Shown here one piece after another: positions 32,550 to 45,734 of a stretch of 64,000 bases of DNA (within the stretch, counting starts at the first letter, position 1; every line of letters begins with the position of its first letter). The notes below the pieces were generated by a model. The model was not told where the DNA came from and ran no database searches. It saw only the letters and a list, made by a program, of their open reading frames with translations. Source of the stretch: Amycolatopsis granulosa (lineage in GTDB: Bacteria; Actinomycetota; Actinomycetes; Mycobacteriales; Pseudonocardiaceae); contig NZ_JAANOV010000001.1 in NCBI RefSeq assembly GCF_011758745.1, positions 2,790,001 to 2,854,000 on the forward strand. Reading direction: 5' to 3'. The position numbers and the translations under genes are program-made.

Positions 32550-34100
32550 TCACTGGCCTCCGTTGAGTGCGGAAAGCGTCGCGTCGACCGACGGGGTCAC
32601 CGTGTCCAGCACGGGTTGGGGGTAGAAGCCGAGGCCGATGACCAGCACGGCCATCGGCACCAGGATCGCCAGCTCCCGGCCGCCGAGGTCCCGGATGGTC
32701 CGCCGGGCGCCCAGCTCCGGGGCGATGGCGGCGCCCGGGCCGCCTCCGGCGCCGACCAGCGCGGTCCCCCGCACCGGACCGTTCATCAGGCGCTGGTACA
32801 GCCAGAGCACGTACGCCGCGGCGAGCACCATGCCGACGGTGGCGAGGATCGAGTACACCGGCTGGGTCTCGAACGCGCCCAGCAGCACCAGGAACTCACT
32901 GACGAACGAGTTGGTACCGGGGAGGGACAAAGTGGACAGACCGGCGATGAGCAGCATGCCGCCCAGCAACGGGGTGAGCTTGTACATCCCGCCGTAGTCG
33001 GAGATCCGGGTGGAACCGCCGCGGGCGATCACCAGGCCCAGCACCACGATCAGCATGCCGGTCGCGAGGCTGTGGTTGAGCATGTAGGTGACCGCACCGA
33101 CGGTCGCCTGCTGGGTGAAGGCGAAGATGCCCAGGGCGATGAACCCGAAGTGGGCGATGGAGACGTAGGCGACGAAGCGCTTCATGTCCTGCTGCCCGGC
33201 GGCGAGGATCGAGCCGTAGAGCACCCCGATCACGGCGAGCACCAGCACCAGCGGTGCCAGGTCCTTGCTGGCCTGCGGGAACATCGGCAGGCAGTAGCGC
33301 AGGAACCCGAACGTGCCGACCTTGTCCAGCACACCGACCAGCAGCACGGCGACGCCGATGGGTGCCTCACCCGCCGCGTCGGGGAGCCAGGTGTGGAACG
33401 GCACGAGCGGCGCCTTGATCGCGAACGCCAGGAAGAACCCGAGGAACAACCAGATCTGGGTGCTCGCCGGCGCGTCCCGGACCACCGTCACCAGCGTGGC
33501 CCAGTCGAAGGTGCCGTGCCCCAGCTTGTCGGCGGCGAGCGAGTAGGCCCCGATCGCCGAGGCCAGCATGATCAGACCGCCGAGAAAGGAGTACAGGAAG
33601 AACTTGACCGCCGCGTACTGCCGGTTCGCACCGCCGTAGCCGCCGATGAGGAAGTACATCGGGATCAGCATGATCTCGAACAGCACGTAGAACAGGAACA
33701 CGTCGGTCGCGGCGAACACCGCGATGGTGATGGCTTCCTGCACCAGGATCAACGCGAGGAAGCCACCCGCGCTGCGGTCCTGCGGCAGCTTGTCCGCCGT
33801 GCCGAGCGCGCCGATGACGATCGGCACCAGGAAGGCGATCACGGCGATCATCACCAGGGCGATGCCGTCGATCCCGAAGGAGATGTGCACGCCGAAGCTC
33901 GGGATCCAGTCCATCGAGCTGGTGTGCTGCAGACGGGGGCCACCGGGGTGGTACGTCGCCCACGTCGGGATGATCATCGCCAGCTCGACGAGGGAGAACA
34001 CCACGGCGGTGACGGTGGCGAGCCGGTCGTTGCGGCGCAGCCCGGTGACCACGCACGCGCCGGCCAGCGGCCAGAGGATGAGGGCCAGTACCCAGGTCAT
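32550..34100 (-). CDS. nuoM: NADH-quinone oxidoreductase subunit M
   Basis: A 516-aa polytopic antiporter-like subunit. It has [22 protein letters not shown], the proton-path Lys/His segment, then [19 protein letters not shown] and [18 protein letters not shown] with the conserved Glu. It forms part of the membrane proton-pumping arm that oxidises NADH and reduces menaquinone. ATG 34100 overlaps the nuoL stop (ATGA). Confidence 0.95.
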   Translation of the reverse strand: MTWVLALILWPLAGACVVTGLRRNDRLATVTAVVFSLVELAMIIPTWATYHPGGPRLQHTSSMDWIPSFGVHISFGIDGIALVMIAVIAFLVPIVIGALGTADKLPQDRSAGGFLALILVQEAITIAVFAATDVFLFYVLFEIMLIPMYFLIGGYGGANRQYAAVKFFLYSFLGGLIMLASAIGAYSLAADKLGHGTFDWATLVTVVRDAPASTQIWLFLGFFLAFAIKAPLVPFHTWLPDAAGEAPIGVAVLLVGVLDKVGTFGFLRYCLPMFPQASKDLAPLVLVLAVIGVLYGSILAAGQQDMKRFVAYVSIAHFGFIALGIFAFTQQATVGAVTYMLNHSLATGMLIVVLGLVIARGGSTRISDYGGMYKLTPLLGGMLLIAGLSTLSLPGTNSFVSEFLVLLGAFETQPVYSILATVGMVLAAAYVLWLYQRLMNGPVRGTALVGAGGGPGAAIAPELGARRTIRDLGGRELAILVPMAVLVIGLGFYPQPVLDTVTPSVDATLSALNGGQ

Positions 34101-35992
34101 GAGAACCTCACCATCAGCAGTGCGGCGACGAGGACGAACGAGCCGGCCAGCATCGACAGGGCGTAGGAGCGGACGAACCCGGTCTGCAGCCTGCGCAGCC
34201 GCCCGGATCCGCCGCCGAGCGCGGCGGCGAGGCCGTTGACCGCACCGTCGACGCCCCGGCTGTCGAGGTAGACCGAGAACCGGGTGAGCCACATGCCCGG
34301 GGTCGCCACCAGCGCCTCGTTCAGCGCGTTGCCGTAGAGGTCCTTGCGGGCCGCCTTGACGACGGCCGAGACGTTCTCGGGCCGCTCGACCGGGGTGTCG
34401 CGGCGGCCGACGACGAGCCAGGCGACCAGCACGCCGAGCGCGGAGAGCACGACCGTGATCCACGGGATGAGCGAGTGCGGGATCGCGGTGTGCCCGGCCT
34501 CACCGAGCTCACCGAGTGCGGGGGCGAGCCAGTTCGACAGCCGGTCGCCGAGGGCGAAGAACGCGCCCGCGCCGACCGAACCGATGGCCAGCACGATCAT
34601 CGGCGCGGTCATCACCGGCGGCGACTCGTGCGGGTGGTACTCCTCGCCCTCGGCGGTGCGCAGGTCGCGCCAGCGTTCCTTGCCGAAGAAGGTGAGCAGC
34701 ATCAGCCGGGTCATGTAGAAGGCGGTCAGCGCGGCGCCGAGCATCGCGGCGAGACCGAACACCCAGCCGCGCCAGCCCTCCTGGCCGAACGCGGCCTCGA
34801 TGATCGCGTCCTTGGAGAAGTAGCCGGACAGGAAGGGGAAACCGATGAGCGCCAGGTAACCGAGCCCGAAGGTGACGAACGTGATCGGCATGTGCCGGTA
34901 CAGGCCGCCGAACCTGCGCATGTCGACCTCGTCGCGCATGCCGTGCATGACCGACCCGGCGCCGAGGAACAGCCCGGCCTTGAAGAAGCCGTGCGTGAGC
35001 AGGTGCATGATGCCCAGCGCGTAGCCGAACGGCCCGAGCCCGACGGCGAGCATCATGTAGCCGATCTGGCTGACGGTCGAGTACGCGAGCACCTTCTTGA
35101 TGTCGTCGTAGGCGCAGCCGATGACACACCCGATCAGCAGCGTGACCGCGCCGACGAGGGTGACGATCAGGCGTCCCGCCTCGGTCTCGTTGTAGATCGG
35201 GTTGGCCCGCGCGACCAGGTACACACCGGCGGTGACCATCGTGGCGGCGTGGATCAGGGCGGACACCGGGGTGGGGCCCTCCATCGCGTCCGGGAGCCAC
35301 GCCTGGAGCGGGAACTGACCGGACTTGCCGCACGCACCGAGCAGCAGCAGGATCGCGATCGCGGTGATCACCGCGGGCGGCGCGTCGCCGATGCGGGCGA
35401 ACACGCCGGCGTAGGTGACCGTGCCGAGGTACTTGAACATCAGGAAGATCGCCAGCGCGAGCCCGACGTCACCGACGCGGTTCATCAGGAACGCCTTCTT
35501 CGCCGCGGTCGCGGCGGACGGGCGGTCCGAGTACCAGCCGATCAGCAGGTACGACGCCAGGCCGACACCCTCCCAGCCGAGGTAGAGCGTCACGAAGTTG
35601 TTGCCCAGCACCAGAACCAGCATGGAGGCCACGAACAGGTTCAGGTAGCCGAAAAAGCGACGGCGGTCGCGGTCCTCTTTCATGTAGCCGATCGAGTAGA
35701 TGTGGATCAGCGCACCGACCCCGGTGATCAGCAGGACGAACACGAGTGACAGCGCGTCGATCCGCAGTCCGAAGTCGATCTGCAGGGAGCCGACCCCGAT
35801 CCAGGTGAACATCCGGGTGTCGGTCACGTGCCCGTCGCTGCCGAAGAACAGCACCAGGCCGTACACGAACGACGCGATGACGGTCGCGCAGCCGAGCAGG
35901 TGTCCCCATCCGTCGGTGCGCCTGCCCCCGGCCAGCAGGACGAGCGCGCCGAGGGCCGGGAACGCGACCAGCAGCCACGATGATGCGATCAC
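34097..35992 (-). CDS. nuoL: NADH-quinone oxidoreductase subunit L
   Basis: A 631-aa distal antiporter-like subunit. It has [36 protein letters not shown] (Lys and neighbouring residues of the proton path) and [17 protein letters not shown]. The extended C-terminal part contains the long lateral helix expected for NuoL. It begins at GTG 35992, 12 bases after nuoK. Confidence 0.95.
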   Translation of the reverse strand: MIASSWLLVAFPALGALVLLAGGRRTDGWGHLLGCATVIASFVYGLVLFFGSDGHVTDTRMFTWIGVGSLQIDFGLRIDALSLVFVLLITGVGALIHIYSIGYMKEDRDRRRFFGYLNLFVASMLVLVLGNNFVTLYLGWEGVGLASYLLIGWYSDRPSAATAAKKAFLMNRVGDVGLALAIFLMFKYLGTVTYAGVFARIGDAPPAVITAIAILLLLGACGKSGQFPLQAWLPDAMEGPTPVSALIHAATMVTAGVYLVARANPIYNETEAGRLIVTLVGAVTLLIGCVIGCAYDDIKKVLAYSTVSQIGYMMLAVGLGPFGYALGIMHLLTHGFFKAGLFLGAGSVMHGMRDEVDMRRFGGLYRHMPITFVTFGLGYLALIGFPFLSGYFSKDAIIEAAFGQEGWRGWVFGLAAMLGAALTAFYMTRLMLLTFFGKERWRDLRTAEGEEYHPHESPPVMTAPMIVLAIGSVGAGAFFALGDRLSNWLAPALGELGEAGHTAIPHSLIPWITVVLSALGVLVAWLVVGRRDTPVERPENVSAVVKAARKDLYGNALNEALVATPGMWLTRFSVYLDSRGVDGAVNGLAAALGGGSGRLRRLQTGFVRSYALSMLAGSFVLVAALLMVRFS

Positions 35993-36004
35993 TGAGTAGC
36001 CCTC

Positions 36005-36304
36005 TCAGTACTTGAGCAGGTTGGTGTCGTCGACCGACGCCGACCGGCGGGTGCGGAAGATGGCCATGATGATCGCCAGGCCGACGACCACCTCGGCGGC
36101 GGCGACGACCATCACGAAGAACGCCATCACCTGGCCGTGCAGCCCGCCGTTGATGCGGGAGAACGTGACCAGGGACAGGTTCACGGCGTTGAGCATCAGC
36201 TCGATGCACATGAACACGACGATGGCGTTGCGCCGCACCAGCACGCCGACCGCGCCGATGGCGAACAACAGGGCCGAAAGGAGCAGGTAGTAGGTGGGGG
36301 TCAT
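36005..36304 (-). CDS. nuoK: NADH-quinone oxidoreductase subunit K
   Basis: A 99-aa, three-helix MrpC-like subunit, the usual size. [16 protein letters not shown] carries the conserved membrane Glu. It starts at ATG 36304, overlapping the nuoJ stop by 4 bases. Confidence 0.95.
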   Translation of the reverse strand: MTPTYYLLLSALLFAIGAVGVLVRRNAIVVFMCIELMLNAVNLSLVTFSRINGGLHGQVMAFFVMVVAAAEVVVGLAIIMAIFRTRRSASVDDTNLLKY

Positions 36305-37098
36305 TCCTCGTCACCCTTCCCGACCAGTGCGTGGGCGCCGGGCTCCGGCTCGGTGCCCTCGACCTGCTTTCGCTCGGCTTCGAGCCGGGCGGTGGGTGTG
36401 GACTCGATGATCGTGGACAGCGACTCGGGCGCGACGGAGCCGTCCGGCAGGATCGCGGGCGTCGTGACCGAGTGGGAGGTGGCGAACACGCCCGGCCCGG
36501 GCTTGGGCGAGATGCGCTCGTACTCGCCGCGGAACCGGGCCTCGACCAGTTCCTTCTGTGTGCGGTGGCCGCGTTTCTCGGTGAAGGCCAGCACCATCGC
36601 CCCGAGGGCGGCGGTGATCAGCAGCGCCGAGGTGAGCTCGAACGGGAACAGGAAGTCGGTGAAGATCAGCCGGCCGAGCCCGCCCGGCGTGCCGTTCGGC
36701 GCGGGGGCCGGGGTGGCGTTGGCGAGCGCCCGGGTGAGCGCGGTGGCCAGCAGCCCGGCGATGCCGATGCCGAGGATGCCACCCCACAGGCGCTGCCCGC
36801 GCAGCACCTCGACGACCGAGTCGGAACTCTCCCGCCCGACGAGCATCAGCACGAACAGGAACAGCATCATGATCGCGCCGGTGTAGACGATGATCTGGGT
36901 GAACCCGAGGAACGGTGCCTGCTGGACCATGTAGAGGATGCCCAGCGAGAACATCGTGAGGGCCAGGAACAGCGCCGAGTGCACCGCGTTGCGCGCGAAG
37001 ATCAGTCCGAGCGCGCCCAGGAGAGCGATCGGACCGAGGATCCAGAACGCGACGGCCTCGCCGGTGGAGACCGTTTGCGCGGCCTGTGCCAGCACCAT
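36301..37098 (-). CDS. nuoJ: NADH-quinone oxidoreductase subunit J
   Basis: A 265-aa membrane subunit, longer than the roughly 185-aa E. coli protein because of a hydrophilic C-terminal tail of about 90 residues. [19 protein letters not shown] is the conserved helix with the pi-bulge region. ATG 37098 is chosen because AGGAGG lies seven bases upstream on this strand; the longer frame to 37140 has no such site. A 73-base gap separates it from nuoI. Confidence 0.93.
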   Translation of the reverse strand: MVLAQAAQTVSTGEAVAFWILGPIALLGALGLIFARNAVHSALFLALTMFSLGILYMVQQAPFLGFTQIIVYTGAIMMLFLFVLMLVGRESSDSVVEVLRGQRLWGGILGIGIAGLLATALTRALANATPAPAPNGTPGGLGRLIFTDFLFPFELTSALLITAALGAMVLAFTEKRGHRTQKELVEARFRGEYERISPKPGPGVFATSHSVTTPAILPDGSVAPESLSTIIESTPTARLEAERKQVEGTEPEPGAHALVGKGDEE

Positions 37099-37171
37099 CA
37101 CCGCACCTCCTCGGGAACGGCTCGCGCGGTGTCGCGGCACGAGGGGTGGGGTGACCGGGGTGTCGGTGTCC

Positions 37172-37738
37172 TCATTGGATCGCCTCCTCGCGGGAGGTTT
37201 CCACGGTCTCGCCGGCCGGGACTCCGCGGCCGCGGGCCAGTTCCGGGCCGTGCACGTAGTAGTCCTGCTCGTTGTCGCCCAGGCGCATCGGGTGCGGCGG
37301 TTGCTCCATGCCCGGCAGGAGCGGCGCCAGCAGGTCCTCCTTGGTCCAGATCAGCTTCTGGCGGTCGTCGTCGGCCAGCTCGTAGAAGTTGATCATCGTC
37401 AGGCTGCGCGTCGGGCAGGCTTCGATGCACAGGCCGCAGCCGATGCACCGCAGGTAGTTGATCTGGTAGTCCTTGCCGTACCGCTCACCGGGCGAGTAGC
37501 GCGCGTCCTCGGTGTTGTCACCGCCCTCGACGAAGATCGCGTCCGCCGGGCACGCCCACGCGCACAACTCGCAGCCGACGCACTTCTCCAGCCCGTCCGG
37601 ATGCCGGTTGAGCTGGTGCCGGCCGTGGTAGCGCGGCGCGGCCGGGGCACCGATCTCCGGGTACTCCTCCGTCGCCACCTTCTTGAACATCGTGCCGAAA
37701 GTGACGCCGAAACCCTTGATGGGGTCAAACAGTCCCAT
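37172..37738 (-). CDS. nuoI: NADH-quinone oxidoreductase subunit I
   Basis: A 188-aa peripheral-arm subunit with two [4Fe-4S] motifs, [12 protein letters not shown] and [12 protein letters not shown] (clusters N6a and N6b). They pass electrons from NuoG towards NuoB. ATG 37738 lies inside the end of nuoH, a 14-base overlap. Confidence 0.95.
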   Translation of the reverse strand: MGLFDPIKGFGVTFGTMFKKVATEEYPEIGAPAAPRYHGRHQLNRHPDGLEKCVGCELCAWACPADAIFVEGGDNTEDARYSPGERYGKDYQINYLRCIGCGLCIEACPTRSLTMINFYELADDDRQKLIWTKEDLLAPLLPGMEQPPHPMRLGDNEQDYYVHGPELARGRGVPAGETVETSREEAIQ

Positions 37739-39062
37739 CGGAACCCTCCTTCCCGGCGCCCACCTGCGCGGGCTCCGAAGTCCGGCCGGCGACCCGGCGC
37801 CCGCGCTTCCCCGCGCCCCGTTCGGGCACATCGGGCACGCGCAGGTCCAGCGGCGGCAACGGGAAACCACCGCCGGTGACCGGCACCGAATCGCCACCGG
37901 CCTGCTTCTTCTCCGGCACCAGCAGCGCGATCGCGACCGCGACGACCACGACGATCGCACCGCCGATCAGGATCTGAGCGGTCGTCAGGCCACCGTTGTT
38001 CCGGATGGCGCGGATCGTCGTGATGATCAGGATCCACACCAGGTTCGCCGGCACCAGGACCTTCCAGCCCAGCTTCATGAACTGGTCGTACCGGAACCGC
38101 GGCAGCGTGCCGCGCAGCCAGATGAACCCGAACAACAGCGCGAACAGCTTGATCGTGAACCAGATCAACGGCAGCCAGCCCCGGTTCAGCGGCGAGTCGA
38201 GCCCGACGAACGGGAACATCCAGCCGCCCAGGAACAGCGTCGTCGCGAACGCCGACACGATCACCATGTTCACGTACTCGGCGAGGAAGAACATCGCGAA
38301 CTTCATCGACGAGTACTCGGTGTGGAACCCGCCGACCAGCTCCGACTCCGCCTCCGGCAGGTCGAACGGCGCGCGGTTCGTCTCCCCGACCATCGAGATC
38401 AGGTAGATCGCGAAACTCGGCAGCAGCAGGTAGAAGTACCAGCCCCCGGCCTGCGCGTGCACGATGTCGCCGGTCGACATCGACTGCGAATACAGCACCA
38501 CGCCGACGATCGACAGGCCCATCGCGATCTCGTAGGAGATCACCTGCGCCGCCGACCGCAACCCGCCGAGCAGCGGGTACGGCGACCCGGACGACCACCC
38601 GGCCAGCACGATCCCGTACACCCCGACCGACGAGCAGGCCAGGATGACCAGCACCCCGACCGGCAGGTCGACCAGCTGCAGCACGGTCTGCTCGCCGAAG
38701 ATCGACACCTGCGGCCCGAACGGGATGGCCGCCAGCGCGATCAGGGCCGGTACCGCGGACAGCACCGGGGCGAGGAAGTAGACCTTGCGGTCGGCGCCGT
38801 CCGGGATGATCTGTTCCTTGAACGGCAGCTTGATCGCGTCCGCGAGGGACTGGAAGTAGCCACCTGGGCCGACGCGGTTCGGGCCGGGCCGGTTCTGCAT
38901 CCGGCCGATCGCCTTGCGCTCCCACACGATGAGGAACACCGTCAGCAGCGGACCGATCAGCAGGATCACGACCGTCTTGAGCAGGACCAGCCACCACGGG
39001 TCGTCCGCCAGCAGCTGCGCCCGGGTCATCTGCTCGGGAACCTGGGCCAGTAACGCAGACAT
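37725..39062 (-). CDS. nuoH: NADH-quinone oxidoreductase subunit H
   Basis: A 445-aa membrane subunit forming the quinone chamber. It has [32 protein letters not shown] and [20 protein letters not shown], the charged loop of the E-channel. A 50-residue hydrophilic C-terminal tail extends beyond the E. coli length. ATG 39062 overlaps the nuoG stop by one base (TGATG). Confidence 0.95.
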   Translation of the reverse strand: MSALLAQVPEQMTRAQLLADDPWWLVLLKTVVILLIGPLLTVFLIVWERKAIGRMQNRPGPNRVGPGGYFQSLADAIKLPFKEQIIPDGADRKVYFLAPVLSAVPALIALAAIPFGPQVSIFGEQTVLQLVDLPVGVLVILACSSVGVYGIVLAGWSSGSPYPLLGGLRSAAQVISYEIAMGLSIVGVVLYSQSMSTGDIVHAQAGGWYFYLLLPSFAIYLISMVGETNRAPFDLPEAESELVGGFHTEYSSMKFAMFFLAEYVNMVIVSAFATTLFLGGWMFPFVGLDSPLNRGWLPLIWFTIKLFALLFGFIWLRGTLPRFRYDQFMKLGWKVLVPANLVWILIITTIRAIRNNGGLTTAQILIGGAIVVVVAVAIALLVPEKKQAGGDSVPVTGGGFPLPPLDLRVPDVPERGAGKRGRRVAGRTSEPAQVGAGKEGSDGTV

Positions 39063-41527
39063 CAGCGCGCTCCCTCGATGTTCACGACCGCCCCGTGCCC
39101 GGCGCCGAGCGTCTTGCGCACCCGTGAGCCGTCCGAGTTGCCCGGCAGCCACACGACGTCGTCGGGCAGGTCGGCGATCTCGACGGGCAGCGTGATCGCG
39201 CCGCGGCCCGTGGAGACGGTCACCTCGTCGCCGAGGCGCGCCGCGGTGCGGGCCGATACGCGGGCCACCACGGCGCGGGCGGTCCCGGCGAGATTCGGTT
39301 CCTCCGCCTGCAGCGAACCCTCGTCCAACAGCTGCCGCCAGCTCGCCAGCCGCGCCTGCCCGGGACCGGCGTGCCCGGCGGCGCGCGGCGCGCCGGACTC
39401 CCAGAACTTGCCGTGCACGGCGTTCGACGAGCCCAGCCGGGCGAAGTCTCCGCGTGCGGCCGCCGGGGTCTGGGTGAACAGGTCGGCGTCCATCTCGACG
39501 GCGAGCGTGTCCAGCACCCGGCAGTCCGGCAGGGCTCCGGTGCCTTCGAGGGTCGTGTCGAACTCGCGGCGGCGGCCCTCCCAGTTGACGAAGCTGCCGG
39601 ACTTCTCGACGACCGGCGCGATGGGCAGGACCACGTCGGCGTGCTCGGTGACGGTGCTCGGCCGCATCTCCAGGCTCACCACGAACTCCGCTCTCCCCAG
39701 CGCCTGCCGGGCCAGCGCCGGATCCGGCAGGTCGTCCAGGTCGACCCCGCCGACGACCACACCGGACAGGTAACCGCCGGCCAGCGCGCCGATGATGTCG
39801 TTGGTGTCACGGCCCGGTTCGGCCGGCACGGGCGCACCCCAGACCGCCTCGACCTCGGCCCGCGCGGCCTCGTCGGTCACCGGGCGGCCGCCGGGCAGCA
39901 GCGTCGGCGCCGCACCCGCCTCGAGCGCGCCGCGTTCGCCGGCCCGGCGCGGGATCCAGGCGACCTTCGCGCCGGTCCGCGCGGCCAGCCGGCGCACCGC
40001 GGCGAACAGGCCGGGCACCTCGGCCGCCCGTTCCCCGACCAGCACGACCGCGCCGTCCGCGCCCAGCGCCGCCTCGACGTCCGGCGCGTGCTCGGGGATC
40101 CCGTCCAGCGCCGCGGCCTCCGTGCCGGGCACGCAGGCCAGCAGCTCGCCGGAGGTCTTGCGCACCGAGGGCGTGGTCCACTGTCCCAAGTGGACGACCC
40201 GGGCCCGCTTCTTCCGGGCGGCCTTGCGCAGCCGGAGGAAGACGATCGGCGCCTCCTCCTCGGGTTCGAACGCCACGCACAGCACGGTCGGGGCGTTCTC
40301 GATCGCGCCGAACGTGACGCCCTCCTCCGGCGTCGTACCGACCACCTCGGCGGCGAGGAACTCCAGCTCCTCCGGCGAATGCGCCCGCGCCCGGAAGTCG
40401 ATGTCGTTGGTGTGCAAGGCGACCCGGGCGAACTTCGCGTAGGCGTAGGCGTCCTCCAGCGTCAGCCGGCCACCCGCGAGCACCGCGGCGCCGCGGTTGT
40501 CCCGGGCCCTGGCCAGCCCCTCCGCGGCGATCCGGAGTGCCTCGGTCCACGGCGCCTCCCGCAGCTCACCGGAGGCGTCCCGCACCAGCGGCCGCCGGAT
40601 CCGGTCGGCCGCGGTGGCGTACCGGAAGGCGAACCGGCCCTTGTCGCAGATCCACTCCTCGTTGACGTCCGGGTCGTTGGCCGCCAGCTTGCGCATCACC
40701 TTGCCGCGCCGGTAGTCGGTGCGCTCGGCGCAGCCGGAGGAGCAGTGCTCGCACACGCTGGGCGCCGACACCAGGTCGAACGGCCGGGACCGGAAGCGGT
40801 ACTGCGCGCTGGTCAGCGCGCCGACCGGGCAGATCTGGATGGTGTTGCCGGAGAAGTACGACTGGAACGGCGCGCCCGACGAGGTCCGCGAAGCCAGGTC
40901 GAGCACGTCCGCCGTTTCAGCCGTGCCGATCTGCTGGTGCGCGCCGCGCTCCAGCAGGTCGATGAACGGATCCCCGGCGATCTGCGCGGAGAACCGCGTG
41001 CACCGCTGGCACAGCACGCACCGCTCACGGTCGAGCAGCACCTGGGTGGAGATCGGCAGCGGCTTCGGGAACGTGCGCTTGGTGTCGCGGAACCGGGAGT
41101 CGGCGCGGCCGTGTGCCATCGCCTGGTTCTGCAGCGGGCACTCGCCGCCCTTGTCGCACACCGGGCAGTCCAGCGGGTGGTTGATGAGCAGCAGCTCCAT
41201 CACGCCCTGCTGGGCCTTGTCCGCGACCGGGGAGGTCAGCTGGGTCTTGACGACCATCCCGTCGGCGACCGTCATCGTGCACGAGGCCTGCGGTTTCGGC
41301 ATCGGCCGGCCGCCCATCTCCACCTCGACCAGGCACTGGCGGCAGGCGCCTGCCGGGTCCAGCAAGGGGTGGTCGCAGAACCGCGGGATCACGGTGCCGA
41401 GCCGCTCGGCGGTGCGGATCAGCAGCTCGCCCTTCGGCGCGATGACCTCCTCACCGTCGATCGTCAGCTTGACGTGACCTTCGGGGACCGGCGTCTCGGT
41501 CCCGGGGTTTTCCGGCGCGATCGTCAT
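39062..41527 (-). CDS. nuoG: NADH-quinone oxidoreductase subunit G
   Basis: An 821-aa subunit. The N-terminal [2Fe-2S] region ends in [22 protein letters not shown] and [10 protein letters not shown] carry further clusters. CEHCSSGC followed by exactly 27 residues and another Cys (WICDKG) gives the CxxCxxxC-x27-C ligand set of cluster N7, known from E. coli and Thermus. A molybdopterin-oxidoreductase-like domain follows. ATG 41527 overlaps nuoF's stop; the upstream frame to 41566 lies in nuoF. Confidence 0.95.
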   Translation of the reverse strand: MTIAPENPGTETPVPEGHVKLTIDGEEVIAPKGELLIRTAERLGTVIPRFCDHPLLDPAGACRQCLVEVEMGGRPMPKPQASCTMTVADGMVVKTQLTSPVADKAQQGVMELLLINHPLDCPVCDKGGECPLQNQAMAHGRADSRFRDTKRTFPKPLPISTQVLLDRERCVLCQRCTRFSAQIAGDPFIDLLERGAHQQIGTAETADVLDLASRTSSGAPFQSYFSGNTIQICPVGALTSAQYRFRSRPFDLVSAPSVCEHCSSGCAERTDYRRGKVMRKLAANDPDVNEEWICDKGRFAFRYATAADRIRRPLVRDASGELREAPWTEALRIAAEGLARARDNRGAAVLAGGRLTLEDAYAYAKFARVALHTNDIDFRARAHSPEELEFLAAEVVGTTPEEGVTFGAIENAPTVLCVAFEPEEEAPIVFLRLRKAARKKRARVVHLGQWTTPSVRKTSGELLACVPGTEAAALDGIPEHAPDVEAALGADGAVVLVGERAAEVPGLFAAVRRLAARTGAKVAWIPRRAGERGALEAGAAPTLLPGGRPVTDEAARAEVEAVWGAPVPAEPGRDTNDIIGALAGGYLSGVVVGGVDLDDLPDPALARQALGRAEFVVSLEMRPSTVTEHADVVLPIAPVVEKSGSFVNWEGRRREFDTTLEGTGALPDCRVLDTLAVEMDADLFTQTPAAARGDFARLGSSNAVHGKFWESGAPRAAGHAGPGQARLASWRQLLDEGSLQAEEPNLAGTARAVVARVSARTAARLGDEVTVSTGRGAITLPVEIADLPDDVVWLPGNSDGSRVRKTLGAGHGAVVNIEGAR

Positions 41528-42804
41528 GCCTGTGCTCCCACCAACTCGCGCTTGTTGCTCTCGCACAGGGCGAGGAACTCGTCGCGGAAGTACTTGATGC
41601 CGCTGGTGATCGGGCTGACCGCGCCGTCACCGAGGGCGCAGAACGAGCGGCCGAGGATGTTGTCGCAGACGTCCAGCAGCGTGTCGATGTCCTCGGCGGT
41701 GCCCCGCCCGTCGACCATCCGCTCCAGGATCTGCGCCAGCCAGTACGTGCCCTCGCGGCAGGGCGTGCACTTGCCGCACGACTCGTGCTCGTAGAACTGC
41801 GTCCACTTCATCACCGCCCACGGCACGGACACCGTCTCGTTGAACACCTGCACCGCGGTGGTGCCCAGCATCGACCCGGCCTCCGCGGCGCCCTCGAAGT
41901 CGAGGGGGATGTCCAGGTGCTCGGCGGTGAACATCGGGGTGGACGAGCCGCCCGGCGTCCAGAATTTGAGCGGGATGCCGTCCTTCATGCCGCCCGCGAG
42001 CTCCAGCAGCTGGCGCAGCGTGGTGCCGAGCGGCGCCTCGTACTGGCCCGGGTTCTCCACGTGCCCGGAGATCGAATAGATCTTCGGGCCCGGCGACTTC
42101 TCCCGGCCCATCTTGCGGAACCAGTCGGCACCGCCGTTGACGATGAACGGGACGCTCGCGATGGTCTCGACGTTGTTCACCGTGGTCGGCGCCGCGTAGA
42201 GACCGGCCGCCGCGGGGAACGGCGGCTTGAGCCGCGGCTGGCCGCGGCGGCCCTCGAGCGAGTCGAGCAGCGCGGTCTCCTCACCGCAGATGTAGGCGCC
42301 TGCCCCGGCGTGCACTGTGATGTCCAGGTGGAACCCGGACCCGAGGATGTCCGTGCCCAGGTACCCGGCCCGGTACGCCTCGCGCACGGCCGCGTTGAGC
42401 CGCCGGTACGGGTGCAGCGCCTCGCCGCGCACGTAGATGAAGCAGTGGTGCGAGCGCATCGCGTAGGCGGCGATGATGCAGCCTTCGACCAGCGAGTGCG
42501 GATCGGCCATCATCAGCGGGATGTCCTTGCAGGTCCCCGGCTCGCCCTCGTCGGCGTTGATGACTAGATAATGCGGCTTGTCCTCGTTCGGTGGCATGAA
42601 CGACCACTTCACGCCCGCCGGGAAGCCCGCACCGCCGCGGCCGCGCAGGCCGGAGTCCTTGATCAGCTGCACGAGCTGCTCGGGCGTGCCGCGCAGCGCC
42701 TTGCGCAGCGCGGTGTAGCCCTCCAGCTGTTCGTAGGTGGACAGGCGCCAGGAGTTGGGCGAGAGCCAGCGCTTGGTCAGCACCGGCGTCAGCGGGTCGG
42801 TCAT
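41524..42804 (-). CDS. nuoF: NADH-quinone oxidoreductase subunit F
   Basis: A 426-aa flavoprotein subunit that accepts hydride from [17 protein letters not shown] is the FMN/NADH glycine-rich motif. [12 protein letters not shown] and [13 protein letters not shown] follow. [12 protein letters not shown], together with a later Cys, holds cluster N3. ATG 42804 overlaps nuoE's stop (ATGA). Confidence 0.96.
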   Translation of the reverse strand: MTDPLTPVLTKRWLSPNSWRLSTYEQLEGYTALRKALRGTPEQLVQLIKDSGLRGRGGAGFPAGVKWSFMPPNEDKPHYLVINADEGEPGTCKDIPLMMADPHSLVEGCIIAAYAMRSHHCFIYVRGEALHPYRRLNAAVREAYRAGYLGTDILGSGFHLDITVHAGAGAYICGEETALLDSLEGRRGQPRLKPPFPAAAGLYAAPTTVNNVETIASVPFIVNGGADWFRKMGREKSPGPKIYSISGHVENPGQYEAPLGTTLRQLLELAGGMKDGIPLKFWTPGGSSTPMFTAEHLDIPLDFEGAAEAGSMLGTTAVQVFNETVSVPWAVMKWTQFYEHESCGKCTPCREGTYWLAQILERMVDGRGTAEDIDTLLDVCDNILGRSFCALGDGAVSPITSGIKYFRDEFLALCESNKRELVGAQA

Positions 42805-43544
42805 TTCGCCTCCACCTCCGGCAACGGCACGTCGTCCGCCATGACCGGGGCGGTCCAGCCCCGTTCCTGCGCGATCCGCGCGCCCCTCAGGGTTTCCGGC
42901 GCCTGGGACGGTCCGTCCACCTGCGACCGGTAGTTCTCCTCGTCCTCCGGGAAGAACCCGGCGAGCTGGAGCTCCGCGCTCTTGAAATCGCCGAGCGGGG
43001 CGCCGCGCGAGGGCTGCGGCTTCTCCCCGCGCCGCAACGCGTCCACGAGTTCGACCGCGCTGTCCGGGGTCTGCTTGTCGTAGTACTCGTAGTTGACCTG
43101 GAGCACGGGCGCGAGGTCGCAGGCGGCCAGGCACTCGGCGTGCTCCAGCGTGATCGACCCCGGCTCACCCGGGGTGCCCGCGGTTTCCTCGTGCCCCAGC
43201 GGTTTCCCGTCCTCGCCGAGGTGTTCCTGCAGGGTGCGGTAGATCGCGTCGCCGCCCAGCGCCGCGCACAACGTGTTGGTGCACACGCTCACCAGGTGCT
43301 CGCCGCACGGCCTGCGCTTGTACATCGTGTAGAAGGTGACGACCGCGCTGACCTCGGCCTCGGACAGACCCAGCTGCTGCGCGCAGAACGTCACGCCCTC
43401 CTGGCTGACGAACCCCTGCACCGACTGGACGAGGTGCAGCATCGGTAGCAGCGCCGACCGGGACTGCGGGTACCTGGCCATCAGCTCCCGCGCCCTGGCC
43501 ACCGTGTCCGCGTCGAAAACCGGTGCTGTGGGCTGTGTCTTCAA
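42801..43544 (-). CDS. nuoE: NADH-quinone oxidoreductase subunit E
   Basis: A 247-aa thioredoxin-fold subunit. CTNTLC and ECLAAC supply the four Cys of [2Fe-2S] cluster N1a. The start is TTG 43544: it overlaps nuoD's stop (TTGA), and GGAGGAG lies about 7 bases before it on this strand. No ATG or GTG is suitably placed. The C-terminal extension after the cluster is longer than in E. coli. Confidence 0.93.
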   Translation of the reverse strand: MKTQPTAPVFDADTVARARELMARYPQSRSALLPMLHLVQSVQGFVSQEGVTFCAQQLGLSEAEVSAVVTFYTMYKRRPCGEHLVSVCTNTLCAALGGDAIYRTLQEHLGEDGKPLGHEETAGTPGEPGSITLEHAECLAACDLAPVLQVNYEYYDKQTPDSAVELVDALRRGEKPQPSRGAPLGDFKSAELQLAGFFPEDEENYRSQVDGPSQAPETLRGARIAQERGWTAPVMADDVPLPEVEAK

Positions 43545-44932
43545 CGGTCCACTCCTCCCATGACCGGGTCCACGGACGCGACCGCCGCGATCACGTCCGC
43601 CACCAGGCCGCCCTCTGACATCGCCGGCAGGGCCTGCAGGTTGACGAAACTCGGTTCCCGGACGTGCACGCGCACCGGGCGGGTGCCGCCGTCGGAGACG
43701 AGGTGGAAGCCCAGCTCGCCGCGCGGCGACTCGATCGGCGAGTACACCTGCCCCGGCGGCACCTTGAAGCCCTCGGTGACGAGCTTGAAGTGGTGGATCA
43801 GCGACTCCATCGACTGACCCATGATCTTGCGGACGTGTTCGAGCGAGTTGCCCATGCCGTCGCTGGAGATCGACAGTTGCGCCGGCCACGCGATCTTGCG
43901 GTCCTCCACCATCACCGGGCCCGGCTCGATCTTCTTCAGGCACTGCCGGATGATCCGCAGCGACTGGTGCATCTCCTCGACCCGGCACAGGTAACGGCCC
44001 CAGCAGTCGGCGTCCGTCGAGGTCGGCACGTCGAACTCGAACTCGTCGTAGCGCGAGTACGGCTCGATCTTGCGCAGGTCCCAGGGCAGGCCCGCGGACC
44101 GCAGCACCGGGCCGGTGACACCGAGCGCGAGGCACGCGTCCACCGGCAGGTAGCCAACGCCCTTGAGGCGGTTGCGCCAGATCGGCTGGCCGGTGAACAG
44201 CTTGTCGTACTGGGGCAGGCGCTCGTCCATCACCTTGACGAACTCGCCGACCTTCTCCCGCCAGTCGGCCGGCAGGTCCTGCGCGATCCCGCCGGGACGG
44301 ATGAACGCGTGGTTCATGCGCAGCCCGGTCAGGTATTCCAGCAGGTGCAGCACTTCCTCGCGCTCGCGGAACCCGAACGTCATCGCGGTGGTGGCGCCCA
44401 GCTCCATGCCGCCGGTGGCGATGTAGACCAGGTGCGAGCCGATGCGGTTGATCTCGCACAGCAGGACGCGGATCAGCTCGGCCCGGCGCGGCGCCTGGAT
44501 GCCGAGCAGCTTCTCCACACCGAGGCAGTAGCCCAGCTCGTTGAACAGCGGGGACAGGTAGTCCATGCGGGTCACGAACGTGACGCCCTGGGTCCAGGTC
44601 CGGTACTCGCAGTTCTTCTCGATGCCGGTGTGCAGGTAGCCGATGACCGAGCGCAGCTGGGTGACGGTCTCGCCCTCCAGCTCGAGCACGAGCCGGAGCA
44701 CGCCGTGGGTCGACGGGTGCTGCGGGCCCATGTTGATGACGATCCGCTCGTCGTGCTGGGCGTCCTCCAGCACGTCGTCCCAGTCGCCGCCGCTGACGTG
44801 GTAGATGCGGCCTTCGGTGGTGTCCCGGGATTCGGCGTAGCCGGTGGCGCTGTCCGTGTTGTCCGTGCTGTCGCTGCCCGGCACGGACGTGTCCGTGCCG
44901 GTGCTGACGTCCGAGAGCCGTTCCGTGGTCAT
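43541..44932 (-). CDS. nuoD: NADH-quinone oxidoreductase subunit D
   Basis: A 463-aa 49-kDa-type subunit at the quinone site. It has [40 protein letters not shown] and a C-terminus of the [10 protein letters not shown] kind. The N-terminal 45 residues form a low-complexity Ser/Thr/Asp extension. ATG 44932 lies 43 bases after nuoC. Confidence 0.95.
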   Translation of the reverse strand: MTTERLSDVSTGTDTSVPGSDSTDNTDSATGYAESRDTTEGRIYHVSGGDWDDVLEDAQHDERIVINMGPQHPSTHGVLRLVLELEGETVTQLRSVIGYLHTGIEKNCEYRTWTQGVTFVTRMDYLSPLFNELGYCLGVEKLLGIQAPRRAELIRVLLCEINRIGSHLVYIATGGMELGATTAMTFGFREREEVLHLLEYLTGLRMNHAFIRPGGIAQDLPADWREKVGEFVKVMDERLPQYDKLFTGQPIWRNRLKGVGYLPVDACLALGVTGPVLRSAGLPWDLRKIEPYSRYDEFEFDVPTSTDADCWGRYLCRVEEMHQSLRIIRQCLKKIEPGPVMVEDRKIAWPAQLSISSDGMGNSLEHVRKIMGQSMESLIHHFKLVTEGFKVPPGQVYSPIESPRGELGFHLVSDGGTRPVRVHVREPSFVNLQALPAMSEGGLVADVIAAVASVDPVMGGVDR

Positions 44933-44975
44933 GCCTGGACACCTCCCCGCTGTGCTCGTTGTCGCCTTCGGGTGG

Positions 44976-45728
44976 TCACGAGTACGACCTCCGCTGATCG
45001 GGGGGCGGGATCTCCGCGCCCTTGTACTCCACCGGGATCCCGCCGAGCGGGTAGTCCTTGCGCTGCGGGTGACCGTCCCAGTCGTCCGGCATCAGGATCC
45101 GCGTCAGGGCCGGGTGACCGTCGTAGACGATGCCGAACAGGTCATAGGCCTCGCGCTCCTGCCAGTCTGCCGTCGGGTAGACCTCCACAATGGACGGCAG
45201 GTGCGGATCGTCCAGGTCCACCGCGACCTCCAGCCGGATGCGCCGCCGGTAGGTCATCGACGTCAGGTGGTACACCGAGTGCAGCCGCTGCGGCACGTCC
45301 GGCCCGTAGTCCACGCCGGAGACCGAACTGCACAGTTCGAACCGCAGCCCGGCGTCGTCCCGCAGGATGCGGCACATCGCCACCAGGTGCTCGCGGGCCA
45401 CGTAGAGCGTGATCTCGCCGCGGTCGACGGTCACCTGGTGCACCGCCTCGGCCGGCACGTCGTTCTCGGCCAGCGCGGCGAAGAACTGGTCGGCGAACTC
45501 GTCGAACCAGCCACCGTAGGGCCGTTCCGCGGGTGGCGGCAGGTAGGCCGGCAGCCGCAGGCCGCCGTAGCCGGAGGTGTCACCGCTGTCGCGGACACCG
45601 AACATGCCCCGGCGCTCGCGCCCGGCGACGATCGGCTGCGCCGGGCGCGGCCCGCGCGGCTCCAGTCCGGTGTCCGGTCGCTGGGCGCTGGACTGCTCGC
45701 CGCCGGCCTCGGGGGTTTCTTCAGCCAT
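44976..45728 (-). CDS. nuoC: NADH-quinone oxidoreductase subunit C
   Basis: A 250-aa 30-kDa-type subunit. [18 protein letters not shown] and [20 protein letters not shown] are the family signature. The first 70 residues are a poorly conserved extension common in actinobacteria. It starts 6 bases after nuoB. Confidence 0.95.
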   Translation of the reverse strand: MAEETPEAGGEQSSAQRPDTGLEPRGPRPAQPIVAGRERRGMFGVRDSGDTSGYGGLRLPAYLPPPAERPYGGWFDEFADQFFAALAENDVPAEAVHQVTVDRGEITLYVAREHLVAMCRILRDDAGLRFELCSSVSGVDYGPDVPQRLHSVYHLTSMTYRRRIRLEVAVDLDDPHLPSIVEVYPTADWQEREAYDLFGIVYDGHPALTRILMPDDWDGHPQRKDYPLGGIPVEYKGAEIPPPDQRRSYS

Positions 45729-45734
45729 GCCGCA

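Noticed and set aside
31364-35749. Several His/Gln/Arg-rich plus-strand frames opposite nuoN, nuoM and nuoL
   Set aside because: They are antisense shadows of membrane-protein genes, with no recognisable family.
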